Below are positions 1 to 12,387 of a stretch of DNA of 64,000 bases, one piece after another; the stretch's first letter is position 1, and the number at the start of each line of letters is the position of its first letter. Source of the DNA: Struthio camelus (lineage: Eukaryota > Chordata > Aves > Struthioniformes > Struthionidae); assembly GCF_040807025.1 (NCBI RefSeq), contig NC_090967.1:6254001-6318000 (forward strand), in the 5' to 3' direction. The notes beneath the pieces are model-generated. The model did not search any database and had not been told where the DNA came from. It was given only the letters and a program-made list of their open reading frames with translations. The translations under genes and the position numbers were made by a program.

Positions 1-266
1 GAAAAGGAGACGGGGGGAGGATGAAACCGGCCCGGGGGGGGGACGGACGAGGGTCCTCGGCGGGAGCAGGTGGGTGACAGCCGCAGCCGGAGCTGGTGCG
101 AAGTCACACAAATTGTGACATAACGGGATGGGATGGGACGGGACGGGACAGGACGGGTGCACCAAGGGCAGGCAGCAGCTTCGGCACAGCCCATCCCGGG
201 CACAGAGCGCTCAGCACCCCCTTTTCCCAGCTCCCCGGCCCCGCTGGCAGCCCCGCTCCCGGGGCG

Positions 267-284
267 AGGAGGAGGAGGAGGAGG
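267..284. repeat. (GAG)n microsatellite
   Basis: A pure run of GAG triplets, about six units, in a CpG-rich context. No frame around it is supported as coding. Confidence 0.85.
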
Positions 285-2224
285 ACGGTGGGAGCCGTGC
301 CCGGAGGCCAAGCGCAGCCCAGAGAGGAAGGTGAGCGGCCCATGGGGCAGCCCAGGGCCCGGCCTCGCGCGCGTCCCTGCCGTGTGCGGCCGTGCACACG
401 CGTGTGCCGGGGCGCTGGCGGCCCCGCCGGGCGTTTCATCCCTTCGCCGGGCCCAAGCGCCGCGGAGGCAACTTGAATTCTTTGAGCAAACTGCTCCCGC
501 TCGCTTGCATGGCTAAGTGGGTATTGATTTATTAGGCTGTTAATTTAAGGCCGAATGCTTTAAAATGAACTCGCACACTGAGCCCAGGCACCAGAATAAA
601 CACTGCCTGATTTATTTGTTGCCTGGCCCTCGGCGGATGCCCGTCCTGGCTGCCGGGCCAGCAGCACGCGAGGCAGCTCGGGCGGCCTCGGTGGCCACGG
701 GGCAGGTTTTCCAGCCGGAAACCTTGGCTCCGAGAGCCCCCGGCTTGGGAAAGGCCAGGAGAGGAGCATCGTCCTCACCCCCTGCCCCAGCTCTCCCAGC
801 ACGTCAATGCAGGGCCACAAGCCTCGAACACCTCCCTGCTCCGTGCCTCAGTTTCCCCACTTGCAACTGTCCCGTTTGGGGGAGCCCGTTCGGCAGCTTG
901 CAACGGTTTGAGCCACCTCGTCCCGCACCACATTCAGGCTCTGCAAACTGCAGGTTTGCACCGGGGCTTTAATTTGGCTCCATAACGAGCCGGGTTTAGC
1001 CCCCAACGACTGACTGAACCTCGGCGGCCCTGCAAACGCAGCCGGACCAGAGCTCTGCCGGTGTAAATCAGGACGGCTCATAGGCATGGAGGAGATCTGG
1101 GGTGGGGGGGGAACATTCCCACCTGCCGGAGCTGGGCATCACCCCACTCGAAGCCAGCCTGCCGTCGGGTGCCGGGGGGACCCCACGGCCGCCCCCGGGG
1201 TGCAGGGAGGGCTGGGGATGGCCGGGCCCATAATGGGGCCGGTGGGGCAGACGGGGTGGCGGGGGGGGGGTGAAGGCAAGGGGACATTAGTGTCAGTGTG
1301 CGCGCCTTAAGCAAACCTGCGCCGGGGTGACGTGAATGAGGGCACAGCCTGTGTATATATTAGTGATGGGATGTGACCTCGCTGGGAGGGCTCCTTCCCT
1401 CGCTCTGCTCCTCTGGGCGTGGGAAAAAGGCCCGGGCTCTTTTCACAGCTGTTCTCGCGGCTGCACTGAGCTAATGGAGGGGCTGCCGGCTCCCCTCCTC
1501 CCCCTCCTTTGCCCTTTCAGCTCGGCAGCAAAACCCCCCCTTTCACACTCCCTTAAAAACACACCTCATTGTTCCCGCCTGGTTTGCATTGAAATGCCGC
1601 TCGCCCCCGTCTCCCGGAGCAGCCGGCCCCGCTCCCGGCCGCGCCGCGCGGGCACCGAAGCCGCCGCCGGCCCCGCGCGGGGCGGGCCGGGTGCGGGCAC
1701 GCGTGTGCACGCGTGTGCGTGTGCCCGTGCATGCCCGTCCACAGCTTTACGCATCGCGGCTGAGCAGGATTTCTTCCCCCAAGGCCCACGCCGAGGGAAG
1801 GGGGCTGGCGGCGATGGGACGCTTGCAGGGGCCGAGGGCCCTTTCTGCTCCGCTCCCCCCCGGGAAACCAAACCCAGGTTCAGGCCCCCCCCCACCCTCC
1901 CAGTCTCTCCCTTTACCTAACAGCAAACCTGTGGGTTTCCAGCAAACTGTCTTCTAACTCAGTGGAAATCTGAGATTTATAGACAGCAATAAACAGCCTC
2001 GCTAGGAGCAGCCCTTGCCTGGTTTCCCGGAGAATTAGGGCAGAGAAAGTCCATGCTCCAGCTCCGGACGGGGCGGCCGGGGGCCGTGGAGCTGCTCGAA
2101 ACGCAGCCGCGGGGGGAGCAGGGCTCGGCCTCGAGCCCCCTCGCAGCCGCCCGCGCAGCCCCGGCCGGCCAGCTTTGCCGCGAGCCTCGCCAAGGCCCGG
2201 CCCCAGAACGGCGCCAGCAGCGTG

Positions 2225-2400
2225 CTTTGCCTTAAAAAAATATATAAATACATTTGTTATGGTTGTGGGGAGAGGTATAAAGATTGCCCCCTCCGCAAAG
2301 GCTCCAAAACCGGAAGGCAAATGGAGAGAAACCTGCAGGTAGTGTTTTTGGATTTGATTTTTTTTCAAGCTACTAGCCTGCTATTTCGGGGGGGGAGAGA
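2225..2400. promoter_or_regulatory. AT-rich conserved-looking noncoding island
   Basis: A sharp drop in GC between CpG-rich flanks, with an A/T run, a GGTATAAAG word near 2274 and a T-rich tract near 2350. No open frame is supported. The composition resembles developmental enhancers, but I cannot test conservation here. Confidence 0.3.
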
Positions 2401-3539
2401 GGCCTGGGCGGCCTGCGGGCCGGGAGAGGACGCGCTGCCCTCGCCCCGCCGGCCGCGCGCGTCTCCCGCTGACCTTTCCCCACCGCGCTGACAGATCCTT
2501 TCCGACAAACGCGGGGCTCCCGCGCACCTTCAGTCCGCCGCGCTGTGCCTAGCGCGGGGACACCGCCGCGAGCAAGAGCCTGTCGCTGGGCATTAGCGGG
2601 AGAAGGTCTCCGCTCCTTCCGCATGAGCGCCAGCGCCCGGCTCCTCCCGGGGCTCCCGCGGTCCCCGTGCCGCCCGGCCGCCGCTGTCCCGGGAACGCCG
2701 GGAAAAGGGCGATGGAGCCGCCGGTGCTCGATGCAAACCTGCTCAGCAGCCGCGCGCCCCTCCGTTATCCTCCGCCAGGATGAGCCGACGCGCTTCGAAG
2801 TCAACATACGCGCGTGGGCGCGTGACCTACAGTCGGGGCGCTGCGGCGGCGCTGCCAGCGGGCTGGGACTCGGCCTTCCCCACCACCGCCGTCTCCCGGG
2901 CGTCCGTCGCTAGCGCTCCGCGGGACGGTTTGCCACGCGGGGCTCCTGCGTCGGGGGGATCTGGGGGCGCGGGGAAGGGGGAAAGTTTTTGGCGAATGCT
3001 GCCCCGGTGGCTGGGGACCGGTGCCGGGGCCGGGCGCGCGCCCCGCTCTGCTCGCCGCCTCTCTCGCTTCCCGATATTGCCCTTTCCCCAGGTGGTTTCG
3101 GCTTCTCCGCCCAGCGCAGCCATGGAGTTTCCATAGAAACATGAAGATATTAAACTGTAAATAATAATTTCTCCATAAAAAAAAAAAAAAACCACACGCG
3201 GCTTCGGCGCGTCGCATCGGGCTGTCAGCCCGGCGCACCGTCAACCCGCTCCCCGGCGGCGAGTCCTCCCTCCGCCGGCTCGGCCTCCGGCGCCGCAGCG
3301 GGGACGGGTGGGAAGCCGCTGCCTTCGGCCGTTCCTCCAGGGCTGGGCGGCCGGCGGGGCTGGGCGACGGGCCCAGGCGTCCGGGTGCCCCGGTCCGGTC
3401 CCCCCCCCCCAACCACACCGAGGACGCAGCGGCTGAGTGATACTCGTATCGCTCCCGCCACCTCCAGCGCCCGGTTCCTCCAAGTTGGAGGCTTCAGCCT
3501 GACATCGATAGAGATGAGCAGCGGCAGAGCAGGCTGGGC

Positions 3540-3800
3540 CTCCTCGGCCGGCTCGGGTGAATAAACGGGAGCTCTGCAGCGGCAGCGACACGCACCTGAT
3601 TGGAAGGAATTGTTATTTACTGTTGCCTGTTCAATGGTTATTTTTAAATGGCCGAAAGTTAAACACATCAGCGTTTTTCATTTTCTCTTGCTCGGGGATA
3701 TGTTTTTGTCTGGAGCTTTTACCCTTTCTATCTGTTTAAGTGATACTTTTTATCATAAACGACTTCTCTTCCTCCCTGCTATCAAGTACAAAGCCGAGTT
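3540..3800. promoter_or_regulatory. AT-rich conserved-looking noncoding island with MEF2-like site
   Basis: An AT-rich island containing TTATTTTTAA at 3638-3647, which fits the MEF2 consensus YTA(A/T)4TAR, near the words TGTTATTTAC and TGATTGG. It has low CpG content inside a CpG-rich region. An enhancer role for the nearby miR-9 locus is inference. Confidence 0.35.
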
Positions 3801-4489
3801 GGAAAATCATCTACTTTTGCTCTCCGGCTGGCGAGCGGGAGGAGGGAGCAGCGCCGGGATCCGAGCGGCGAGAGGCCGCCGCAGCAGGGACCCCCTTCTC
3901 CAGGGGACGGAGGAGCCGGGCGTAACAGCGAAGCAGCCCCTGCCCCGGCGCCGGGGACGCGGGGCCGACGGCCGTGGCCGGGACCAGCCCGCCGAGCCCT
4001 GCCGGGGCCGAGCGCCGTCCCGCTGCCCCCAAACTAGCCGGGACGGGCGCCCGGCGAGCCGGCAGGATTATCCTCAGCGTAACATCCCCAGGGAACGAGA
4101 TTGCAGCTTAAGGCCTAATGGAAAAGAGGCAAGAGATGGGATTAAAAAGGAAAATAATGACTGTTTCTTTAGGCAGGCTGGGGAAATGAGACGGGGATTA
4201 ATGTCCTCTTTACTCCCAGACCCCAATCCCGCTGGGCGGTCCCGGACACACGGACGTCCGGGGCAGCCGGAGACTCCCGCTCACGGCATCGCTTCTCACC
4301 GCCGGGACCTGAAGGCTTTTACCCCAGGATGGACCGGGCTGACCTGTCTCGAGTCTAAATTGCTCCCATCCTGCCGACCGCCAGCCGGGCAGAGGGGCTC
4401 CCGGGCGCCGCGCGGCCCCGGGCTCGCACCCCGGCGCAGGACGAGCCCGCGCGCCGCCGCGACCGTCTCCACCTGCCTCTGCCCCGACG

Positions 4490-4840
4490 CGGCAACGCGA
4501 GAAACGAAAGAGATTTTGAAAATATTTTCCATCGCCGTTATTTCCCTCGCCCTGCACATTTGCCAGGAGAAATGATAAAATATTCTGAATGGAATAAAAC
4601 ACTGGAAATTAAAACTTCACTTGCAGAGGCACAAGCCCGAGAATAAACCCGAAAGGCTCCTTTCTCTCGCCTTGGGTTGCACACAGCGCGCTTTCCGATT
4701 GGCTGATTTCCTGGAATAGATTCAGTTGCTATGATACCAAGTTTGCTTTTAACGAACCCCAGAAAATTAATGGCATTCAGAAGATAAGTCCTTAAAGTGG
4801 AACCTATTTTAAGAAATTCTTTCTGAATGGTTTACAAGCA
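4490..4840. promoter_or_regulatory. AT-rich conserved-looking noncoding island with CCAAT box
   Basis: About 350 bp of AT-rich sequence with GATTGGCTGA (inverted CCAAT) near 4697, a GTTGCTATG half X-box near 4727, and TTAATGGCATT. I see no supported coding frame. The density of recognisable transcription-factor words suggests an enhancer, by appearance only. Confidence 0.35.
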
Positions 4841-7239
4841 GTCGGCGGGGAAGAGAAAGCTTCCCGAACGCGGCAGCCCCCGAGCTCTGCCCCGGCTCTT
4901 CCTCTCCTGAAAGCCGGGGCATCAGGGGCCGTGAGATTATTATTTTTTTTTAATTTCGGGACAGACTCCTCAGTCCGGGACCGCGAGCAAAGAGGGCAGG
5001 ATCCGAGCTGGGGCATCGGCTACCTGCACCCGTGCTTTGTGCCGTGCCGCAACGCACGTCCATCGCGCAGGTTGTCGCCGGAGCAGATGGCGTGGACGCT
5101 GCCCGTGTTCCCCGTCTTTCCCCTCCTTCCCGTGGGCCGGCCTCACTCCGGGAGCGCCCGGTGCCGAAACGCTTCTTCCACGAAAGAGCAGCTTCCACAG
5201 CCAAAGCCACGGAAAGTCATGCCCCAGCCCTCGCCGAAGTCGCAGGCCTGCTTGCCCAGCACCCAGGGCTGCAGGATTTACAAAGGCTGAGACTTTCCAA
5301 GGGATGGGAAAGGGTTCGGCATGGAAATCCTATTAATATTGAGCCCTGCTGCCCCCTTGGAGAAGTTCAGGGCAGCTGAGGCGGCAAGGGAAGACTTTCT
5401 TCTACCAAAAGGCTCCAAGTCCAACCCGGGGAAACGGATAAAGAAACCGGGAGCTTTAGCGGAGGCGGGAAGGTTGTGCCTGCAGAGCGAAGCGCAGCAC
5501 CGCTCTCCCGCGCGCCCGTCGGGCTCGCCCCGCCGGAGGCCCTCGCAGCCCCGTGTCCTCGGCAGGGGCTAATTCGGGCAGCCGCGGGGCAAAGGCCGTG
5601 CCGGGGTGGGGGGCCGAGTACCCGTGCATGAAAGGCCGGCTAACGACACAGCTGGCCGCTTCCACTCCAGCTCGCGCCCGACAAAGGGGTCCCGGCCGCA
5701 GCGGCAGCCCCGCGGCCGCCGCGCGAGGCTCCAGACGGAAGGCTTTCACCCCGTCTCGGCTGCTCGTTCCCGCTAAAGCACATCCTCTCCCGTCCCAATC
5801 GCCGCCAGCCCCCTCGTGAACGGGGGCGGCGCGCGGGGGCTGCGGGGGAAGCGGCCGCCGGACGCCCGCGCGACGCTGCGGTGCACCTACGGCACCGACG
5901 GAGCCGGCGGCCGTCCCTGACGCCCTCGTGCGTTTCAGGAGAAAGCATCAAAAAGTTGAAGCCCCCGGAGCACATCCAGAGACGCGTAGGTCAGGCTGCC
6001 AGCCGCCTCCAGCCCAGCGATCGGCCGAGCCGAGGGCTGAACGCCGCGCCGCGCTGCCGCTGCCGGCACCCCGCCATGCCTGGATCCTGCATGGATGCAC
6101 CCGGTGCAAGTCCTGCCTGCCCAGCGGGAGGTCCAAACCGGGCAGGCCCAGGGGTGAAGGATCAGTGCCAGGGCTCACGGGCTCCTGGGACGAGGCATCT
6201 GCCAGTCTCGCTGCCCGAAGAAATCAGGGAGTCGTAGTGAGTGAGAAAGGTGCAGCCTTTCCTCTCCCACCCCAAAACATGCCTCGCTCCTCCAGCTCCG
6301 CGAGCTCCAGCAGCCAGTTGCAATAGGAGGAGCAGCCGCATGCAGAGCTAAACTCTGGCCAGGCTGCGCAGGGCAGGGGGGGCTCACGGGGTGCGAGATC
6401 GGGGCGGGCTGGTTATCTACCTCACGTTTGGAGCGGCTGCTTTTTGCCTTCTCTCCACTTGGCAACAAACCAGCTAGGAAATAGATGCATCAAATAACCG
6501 AGCAGCGAACGGGGAGAGTGAAAGTGCCTGAATGCAACCGCTCTGCAAGGGCGGCCGAGCACGAGGGAGGGTGCTGAGCCCCCTGCCTGCCTCCCCGGCG
6601 AGAGGGGTGGATATTTCTGCGCGGTTGGGGCCGACCTCAAACGCTTCAAGCACATGCAGGACCCGGCATGCCAACCAGCCTGACACTGGGGGCCGTGGGG
6701 CTCGGCAGAGCCTTCCCCCCTTCCCTGCTGCCAGCAGCCTCGCTCAAAGCCAGCCCCCTCACCGCTCCCAAGCGGAGCACGGGCCAAAACCACGCGCCTG
6801 AATATTCCTATACCCCTTCTCACCTCCCGCAAACTTGCCAGAAATAGCTAGCTAATGCTCAGCATTTGCTGTCACCGCTCGCAGCCTTCCCCTCACTTCC
6901 ATCCTCGGTCCTCTGGGGCTGATGGAGCGCGGCCCTGCACGCCGAGCTGCCGCAGCGCCAAGGGCAGCGTGGCCCGGCCACGGCCCGGCCCCAGGAAACC
7001 CCCTCGCCGGGGCCGGGGCCGTCGCGCAGCAGGGCGAGAACAAGCTCGCCGCGCCGACGCGCGCCGTGCACAAAGCACCCCAGCCGGCGTGCAACGCCAG
7101 CAAGGGCGAAGCAGGACAAACCGCAACGTCCGTCGTGCGGGAGAGAGAGCGGGGAAGGAACGGCGCAGCTGGAGCTGGGCTCCCAAATCCACCTCTCCTA
7201 AGACCAACGCTGCAACGTCTCTGCAGATGCAGAATAACT

Positions 7240-7640
7240 GACTGGCCACAGTGATTTATTCCTCTTCCCTAGTAGATAAACCAGCCCCAGAAATGGGTTT
7301 GCGCTAAATTATAATTTGCATGTGGTAATATATTTAAGCAACTTTCCTTCTACTTTGTTATAAACAGTGTTTCTGGGGGTTATTTTTAAGCTGGCCCCGT
7401 TTCATTTATCCCTAGCACAGCCAGCAGAGCCACGCTTCATTGGCAATGTGAAAATTAAAACCACTGCAGAAAAATAAAAAATTAAGAAAATAAAAGGTGC
7501 TGGGTTTGTAGCTAGCCTGAGGAGCCCCGGGTTTGAATAGAAATAATCACCTAAGCACAGACACTAGCTCTGGGCCTCAATAAAAATGATTAAATACAAA
7601 ACCCCACTGAAATTTCCACTCAACAGACACGGCGCGTTTC
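7240..7640. promoter_or_regulatory. AT-rich island next to the miR-9 hairpin
   Basis: A long AT-rich stretch with a MEF2-like TTATTTTTAA at 7380-7389 and several TAATTT/AATAAA words. On the minus strand it begins about 150 bp beyond the 3' arm of the miR-9 hairpin, so it would lie within or just after the primary transcript. Function is inferred from position and composition. Confidence 0.35.
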
Positions 7641-7790
7641 GCTTTCAATCGCTCTCCCTTTGTAAAGGTGCATGCACCTCTGCTAGAAAGCGGCCAGCAA
7701 TTTTGGGGAGGCCAGTGGCTGCTGAGCCCCCTCTCCCCGCCGGGAGGGCAGAGCTCTCTGATGGTGGAAAGTCCCGGAGAATAGCGAGTC

Positions 7791-7864
7791 GGTTTTTACA
7801 TTCGGTTCTCTAGCTTTATGATATCACATACACTCATACAGCTAGATAACCAAAGAGAAAAACC
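7791..7864 (-). ncRNA. mir-9: miR-9 precursor hairpin (MEF2B-linked copy)
   Basis: The minus strand carries the complete 23-nt mature miR-9-5p at 7834-7856 (begins TCTTTGGTTATC, ends GCTGTATGA), identical to the sequence known throughout animals. A 14-nt loop at 7820-7833 separates it from the 3p arm at 7798-7819. The 3p arm differs from canonical miR-9-3p at two places: position 12 is G not T, and position 20 is T not A. Its seed TAAAGCT is intact. A perfect 7-bp lower stem (GGTTTTT with AAAAACC, 7858-7864 and 7791-7797) extends the hairpin. The 3p changes add mismatches to the duplex. miR-9 drives neural progenitor exit and neuronal differentiation in vertebrates. The gene lies 12.7 kb beyond the MEF2B poly(A) signal on the same strand, as MIR9-1 and MIR9-2 lie relative to MEF2D and MEF2C in human. 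The host transcript cannot be delimited from sequence alone. Confidence 0.97.
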
Positions 7865-10139
7865 AACCCAGTTCTTTAAAAACGGGCCTTGGTCACCCCA
7901 CGCACAGCACGCCCGGGGGGCATCGCTCTCTGTGTGTACCCAGCCCAGCGCAAACCAAGCACCGACCGCTCGAGCCCCGCCGAGGGACGGCCGCCTTTCG
8001 CCTCTCCTCGCCGCGTCACAGATAATAATTAAGAAGCCCCCAACATTTTCAGCGGGAGAGCAGGAATCGGCGCTTCCTGACCCGGCGCGTTGGGATGCCG
8101 GTAGCGCACCGGCCCGGCGCTCGCGCACCGAACGCACGCCGCACCCCAGCACCTAAGGCAACACCTTCGCAGCCCTGCGCCGGGGCAGGATGCTCCACCA
8201 GGAGCCGTCCCTGCGGCTGGTCCCTGCTTCCCAGCCACCTGCCTCCTTCCCAGCCCCAAATTCACCCCCAGACCCTCGCCAGGCCCTGCTCCCACTTTTG
8301 TAATTACTGTAAATTACTGGCACGGAAATGCTGACTCATGAGACTCGCTGATGAAGGGAAGAGCTCAGCGGAAAGGGCCCTGCGGGGTTTCCAAGGCGCC
8401 TCCGCTCTGCCCTCCTCTTCCTCCTCTTCCTCCCACAGCCCGGCTCTGCAGAGCCTGGAGAACCGGGCCCTGCTCGCTACCTCCAGCCCCACAACCCCGG
8501 TGGGTGGGGTGGGGGGGGAATCCCTAAACCCAGGGGGACCCTGACCCTGCATCATCTTGGGACCCGCTAGACCCAAGAGGGACCCGCACCCCCGGGGCGG
8601 GGGGGGAACCCCAATACCCAGGGAAACCTGCACCTCCAGCGGGGAACCCCATAGCCGGGGGGAACCTGCACCGCCGGGGGGGGCCAGGACCCCTCACCCA
8701 GGGCACCCCATCGCCTCCTGCACTCGCAGCAGCAGCCCGGCCAGGGGTGCCCCAAGCCTGGGCTGCGCCAGGGGGACAGTCCCGGGCTCGGGGGCAGCTC
8801 CCCAGGCCGGGGGGCGGGGGGGGAGTCTCCAGCCGTGCGGGGAGCATCGCGGCGCACCTGCCCCCGGTGGGGCAAAGCTCCCCCCGGGGCCCAAAAGGGG
8901 AGCAGGGAGAGGAAGGGGGGGGTACCGGGGAGAGGGGCCGGGCAGGGGTCCGGGCGGTACCTGCTCGCTCCGCTGCGGCCAGTAGCTGCCCGCAATCGCC
9001 GTCGGCTGCGGGTCGCCGCGTCCTTCCGAGCCTGGCCGGGTGGGGAAGGGGCTGGGCCGGGGCGGCGGGGGGAAGCCCCAGCCCCGCTCCCCGGCGCCGC
9101 CGGGACCCGCCGCTAAAGTTAAAGCAGAGGCGGCGGCGGAGGGCGGGCGGCGAAGGCGGGGGCAGGGCCGGGGCGGCCGGCGGGGACAAAGCCCGAGCCG
9201 CGACACTGGGACAGCCCGGGCCGGGCGGTGGGGCCGGGGCAGGGGTCACCCCCAACCCCCCCTCCGCCCCCCCTCGCCGAGGGCAGTGCCATTCGCCACG
9301 GCCGCCGCCGCCCCCGGGGGCCGGCCCGGCCAAGGCCCCTTTCCCAGGGTCGCAGCCTCCCGGCTGGCCAGCCCCGCCGGCCCCCCCGCCCCAGCCCGGC
9401 TACGGCCGGCCCGCCCCGTCGGGGAGGTGGCGGTGGCCCGGGGCTAACCCCGGCGGGCAGGGCTATGGCGGAACCATCCGCCCCCCCGCCCCCTCCCCCG
9501 GCCCCGGATCTGCCCCGGGGAGGCTGGAGCTTAAACCCGACGTGCTTGAAGCAGGGAAGGGCTGGGCCGAGGCGCTAGGCTCGGCGGGGTCGGGGGGAAA
9601 GGCCGGCCCGGCTGGGGCGGGGGGAATGGGGAGGCGGGGGCGGCCGGACCCTCCCGTCGAGGCTGCCCGGTTGCCGCCCCCGTTGGCGGGCTCCGTTTGC
9701 AAAAGGAAAAATTTGCACCAGATCATAAGTAAAAGCAGGCACGACCCTCACCTCCGGCAGAAGCAGGGCCGGGGCTGGAGGGCGCAGGACCCCCCCGACG
9801 GGTCCGGCCTCGTCTCTGCCCTCCGGCCGGGGAGAGACGCCTGGGGCTCGGCAGAGCCCGGGGTAGAGGGGGACCTGGGCTCGGGGGGTGCCGAGGGCCG
9901 CCCCGGGGCGCAGCGCCGAGGTGCCCGGCTCCACGTCCCCCCCGTGCGGCCGGCCCTGCCCGGCGCTCCGGGACCCGCTCCCCGCTCCCCGCTCCCGGCG
10001 CGGCGGGGCAGCCCCGGCCGCCCGCCCCGGTGGCACCGACCTGGGGCCGAAAAGGACTTGCAGGAGGGGAAGCGACCTTTCCCCGGCCCCCCGAAACGCC
10101 GTACGCTGGAAACGGTGCGGGATGGAAATGCAACGCGGA

Positions 10140-10475
10140 GCACAGCGGTGACCCGCCGTGTGCACACGCACTGTGGTGCACACACGCTCTGGTGCACAGG
10201 GGCCACGCAGGCACACACTCAGAGGTGTGCACGCTCTGGTGCGCTCCTGCTGGTGTGCACACACCCCCCGAGGCAGGCACAGGACCTGGTGTGCGCGTAC
10301 GGGAGCCCGTACCCTGAGGCGTGCACGGCGGTGCACACACGCTCTGGTGTGCGCGCACTGGGGCGTGCAAACACACACACACACATCCTGGTACACGCAC
10401 AGCGCCGCACAGGCACCAGTGCACACCCGCCCGTGTACACACACACACGCATGCACACACACACACACGGCAGGA
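10140..10475. repeat. Degenerate GTGCACAC-rich repeat, Z-DNA-prone
   Basis: About 335 bp of alternating purine-pyrimidine words (GTGCACAC, CACACACA, GCGCACTG), with an imperfect unit containing ACGCTCTGGTG. It ends in (CA)n runs near 10374-10384 and 10439-10467. Such sequence readily adopts Z-DNA. The coding-like translations across it are artefacts of the repeat. Confidence 0.75.
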
Positions 10476-10980
10476 CAATTTGGCTCTCCCCAGCCTCCTG
10501 CATCCTCCCGGCTCCGCAGCTCTGCCCCCTCGCCGGCCCCACTAGGCCGGCGGGGGCCCCCCGGTGACCGCCGAGTCGCACCTCGCTCCAGAGAAACCAC
10601 GGGAAACGAAACCAACAAGCGGTCCGGGCACCGCACCGGCCCCGGCCGCCCTCACGGTCACCGACAGCCGCCGGGGCCGGCTCCGACCTCCTCCTTCCCT
10701 GGGCTCGCCCCACTCCGGGGAGGAGGAGCCTCCTGCCCACGGCCCCCGGGCTCCCCCGGCCCCGGGACCCCGGGGCAGACCATCACCCTTGTACCCTGGC
10801 TGTGGGCACCCACTCAGTGTGCAAGCACCCACCCATCGCCCCAGACGGTCGGGCAGCGCTGGGAGCAGGTCGCAGCGGGCGGCGGGGCCCAGCTCCCGCT
10901 TAGAGCGCTCGGTATTTTGGGGAAGGACGGGAGAGCCAACGGCGCACGGCACCGTCCCAGCCACCTCTGCCCCCACTCGC

Positions 10981-10992
10981 CTTTATAAATAC
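10981..10992 (-). promoter_or_regulatory. TATA-like element upstream of miR-9
   Basis: On the minus strand the sequence reads TATTTATAAAGG, a good TATA-box match at the edge of a CpG island. Transcription starting about 30 bp downstream (near 10950) would run toward the miR-9 hairpin 3.1 kb away. Use as the miR-9 promoter is speculative. Confidence 0.25.
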
Positions 10993-11261
10993 AAATATCA
11001 TGTTTGGAGGGGGGAGCGGAAGCCATGCGGGGCCAACCCGTAAGTACCGGAGACCCCCGGGGGCAGCGGGGACCCCCGGGGGGGGAGGCGACGGGAAGAG
11101 CCGCCGCCCCGGCCGGGCCCGGCGCTCTCCGTGGTGCTGAACCGGGAGCGGCCGCCGCGCCCCGGCCCGGCCCGGCCCTGGCCCGGCCCCGACGGTCGCA
11201 CCGGGCCGGGCCGACCGGGCTTGTGCCTCCTTGTCCCTTCCCTTTGCAAGCCGCCAGCCAT

Positions 11262-11301
11262 TATTATTATTATTATCATTATCATCATTATTATTATTAT
11301 T
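11262..11301. repeat. (ATT)n/(ATC)n microsatellite
   Basis: About 40 bp of ATT triplets with a few ATC variants inside a CpG-rich region. It is a likely length polymorphism. Confidence 0.85.
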
Positions 11302-12387
11302 GCGATTCTTGTCGCCCAGGTGTAGGGCAAACAGTTCTGAACGTGGAGATTTTGGTGTCAAGGTAGCGGTTTATCTAATTAGCAGATTGTCCCCCCACGA
11401 ACGCCTTCTCCTCCCCCCCCCCTCACCCCAGAGAGCCGCTGCCGCCGCGGGGTGCCCCGGGGGTCGAGGACGGCCTGTGCACACGGACACCCCGAGCCGC
11501 CACCGTTACCTCCGCAGTCAACGCCGGGCTCCGAAATGTCCCTGCTGAAAACGGCTGGGGACGTGGCCGTATGTGGCCCTGGGAGGCCGGGGGCGAATGA
11601 GAAGGGGCGGCGACAGGGACACCCCCTCGGCCGTGCCTCGCGGCCCCGGGCCGGGCGGGCCGGGCTCGGCCCCGCTCGTGTCCACACTGCCCGGCGGCGG
11701 CGAGGCCGGGCGGGCCCGGGGGGCCGCCGCCTCCCGCTGCCTTTCACCGTCCCGCCGAGTTTCGTTTGCGAAACGCTCCTTTCCACGGAGGGCTCGGCGC
11801 GGTCCTTCCCGAAATGCTAAAACCCCCAACAACGACCTTCGCCCCAGAGCTGCGCCGGAGCAACGAAAGGGACCCACGGAGCGGCTCTGCCACCCGGGAG
11901 TGCCCTGGGGACCCGCAGGAAGGGTCCCCGGAGCAGCGCTTGGGGGAGCCGGCGGGGACAGGGCGCAGCATCCGCGCTGGTCTCGCTCCTTCCCCGGGAG
12001 CCGGCCCGGGAGCCGCCGCGCAGGGCCCGGGCGGGCCGCTGCGGCCCGGTTCGGCCCCGCCGGGTCCCCCGCCACCTCGGCCCCGGCAGCCGGAGGGCAG
12101 CCCAGCCCCGCTGCCCTCGGCGAACGGCTCCTTGAGCCCGAGGAGCCCCGCGGTGGCCCCGAGGCCGGGAGGAGAAGCTCGGCAATGCTGGCACGGAGAG
12201 GGAGGCCGCCCCACGCGTGTCCGCGGCGGGGGCCTCACGGGGCCCGGCCGGCCCCGCTCTTCCCCGGCACTTACCCGAGTCGTCGCCCGCCTCCATCCCT
12301 CGCTCGGAGGCAGCGCTCCGGCCCCGGCGCCTCTCTCCCCAGCTCTTTCCCTCGCCTACACCCTCGTGTGAATCAAATACCTTCACT

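Larger units (their letters stand above)
1..7790. other. Intergenic, GC-rich DNA with AT-rich conserved-looking islands
   Basis: I find no protein gene here. Open frames are short or occur on both strands at once in CpG-rich DNA, and none shows a domain I recognise. GC-rich stretches are interrupted by AT-rich islands with homeodomain-, POU- and MEF2-like words, at about 480-620, 1900-2060, 2225-2400, 3120-3200, 3540-3800, 4080-4220, 4490-4840 and 7240-7640. The segment lies downstream of a minus-strand miR-9 gene, so part of it may be the 3' portion of the miR-9 primary transcript. That is inference from position. Confidence 0.6.

Noticed and set aside
8747-10567. A 606-codon open frame on the plus strand.
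   Set aside because: It lies in extreme CpG-rich DNA with equally long frames on the opposite strand, runs through the GTGCACAC repeat, and shows only Gly/Pro/Arg/Ala-rich translation without a domain.
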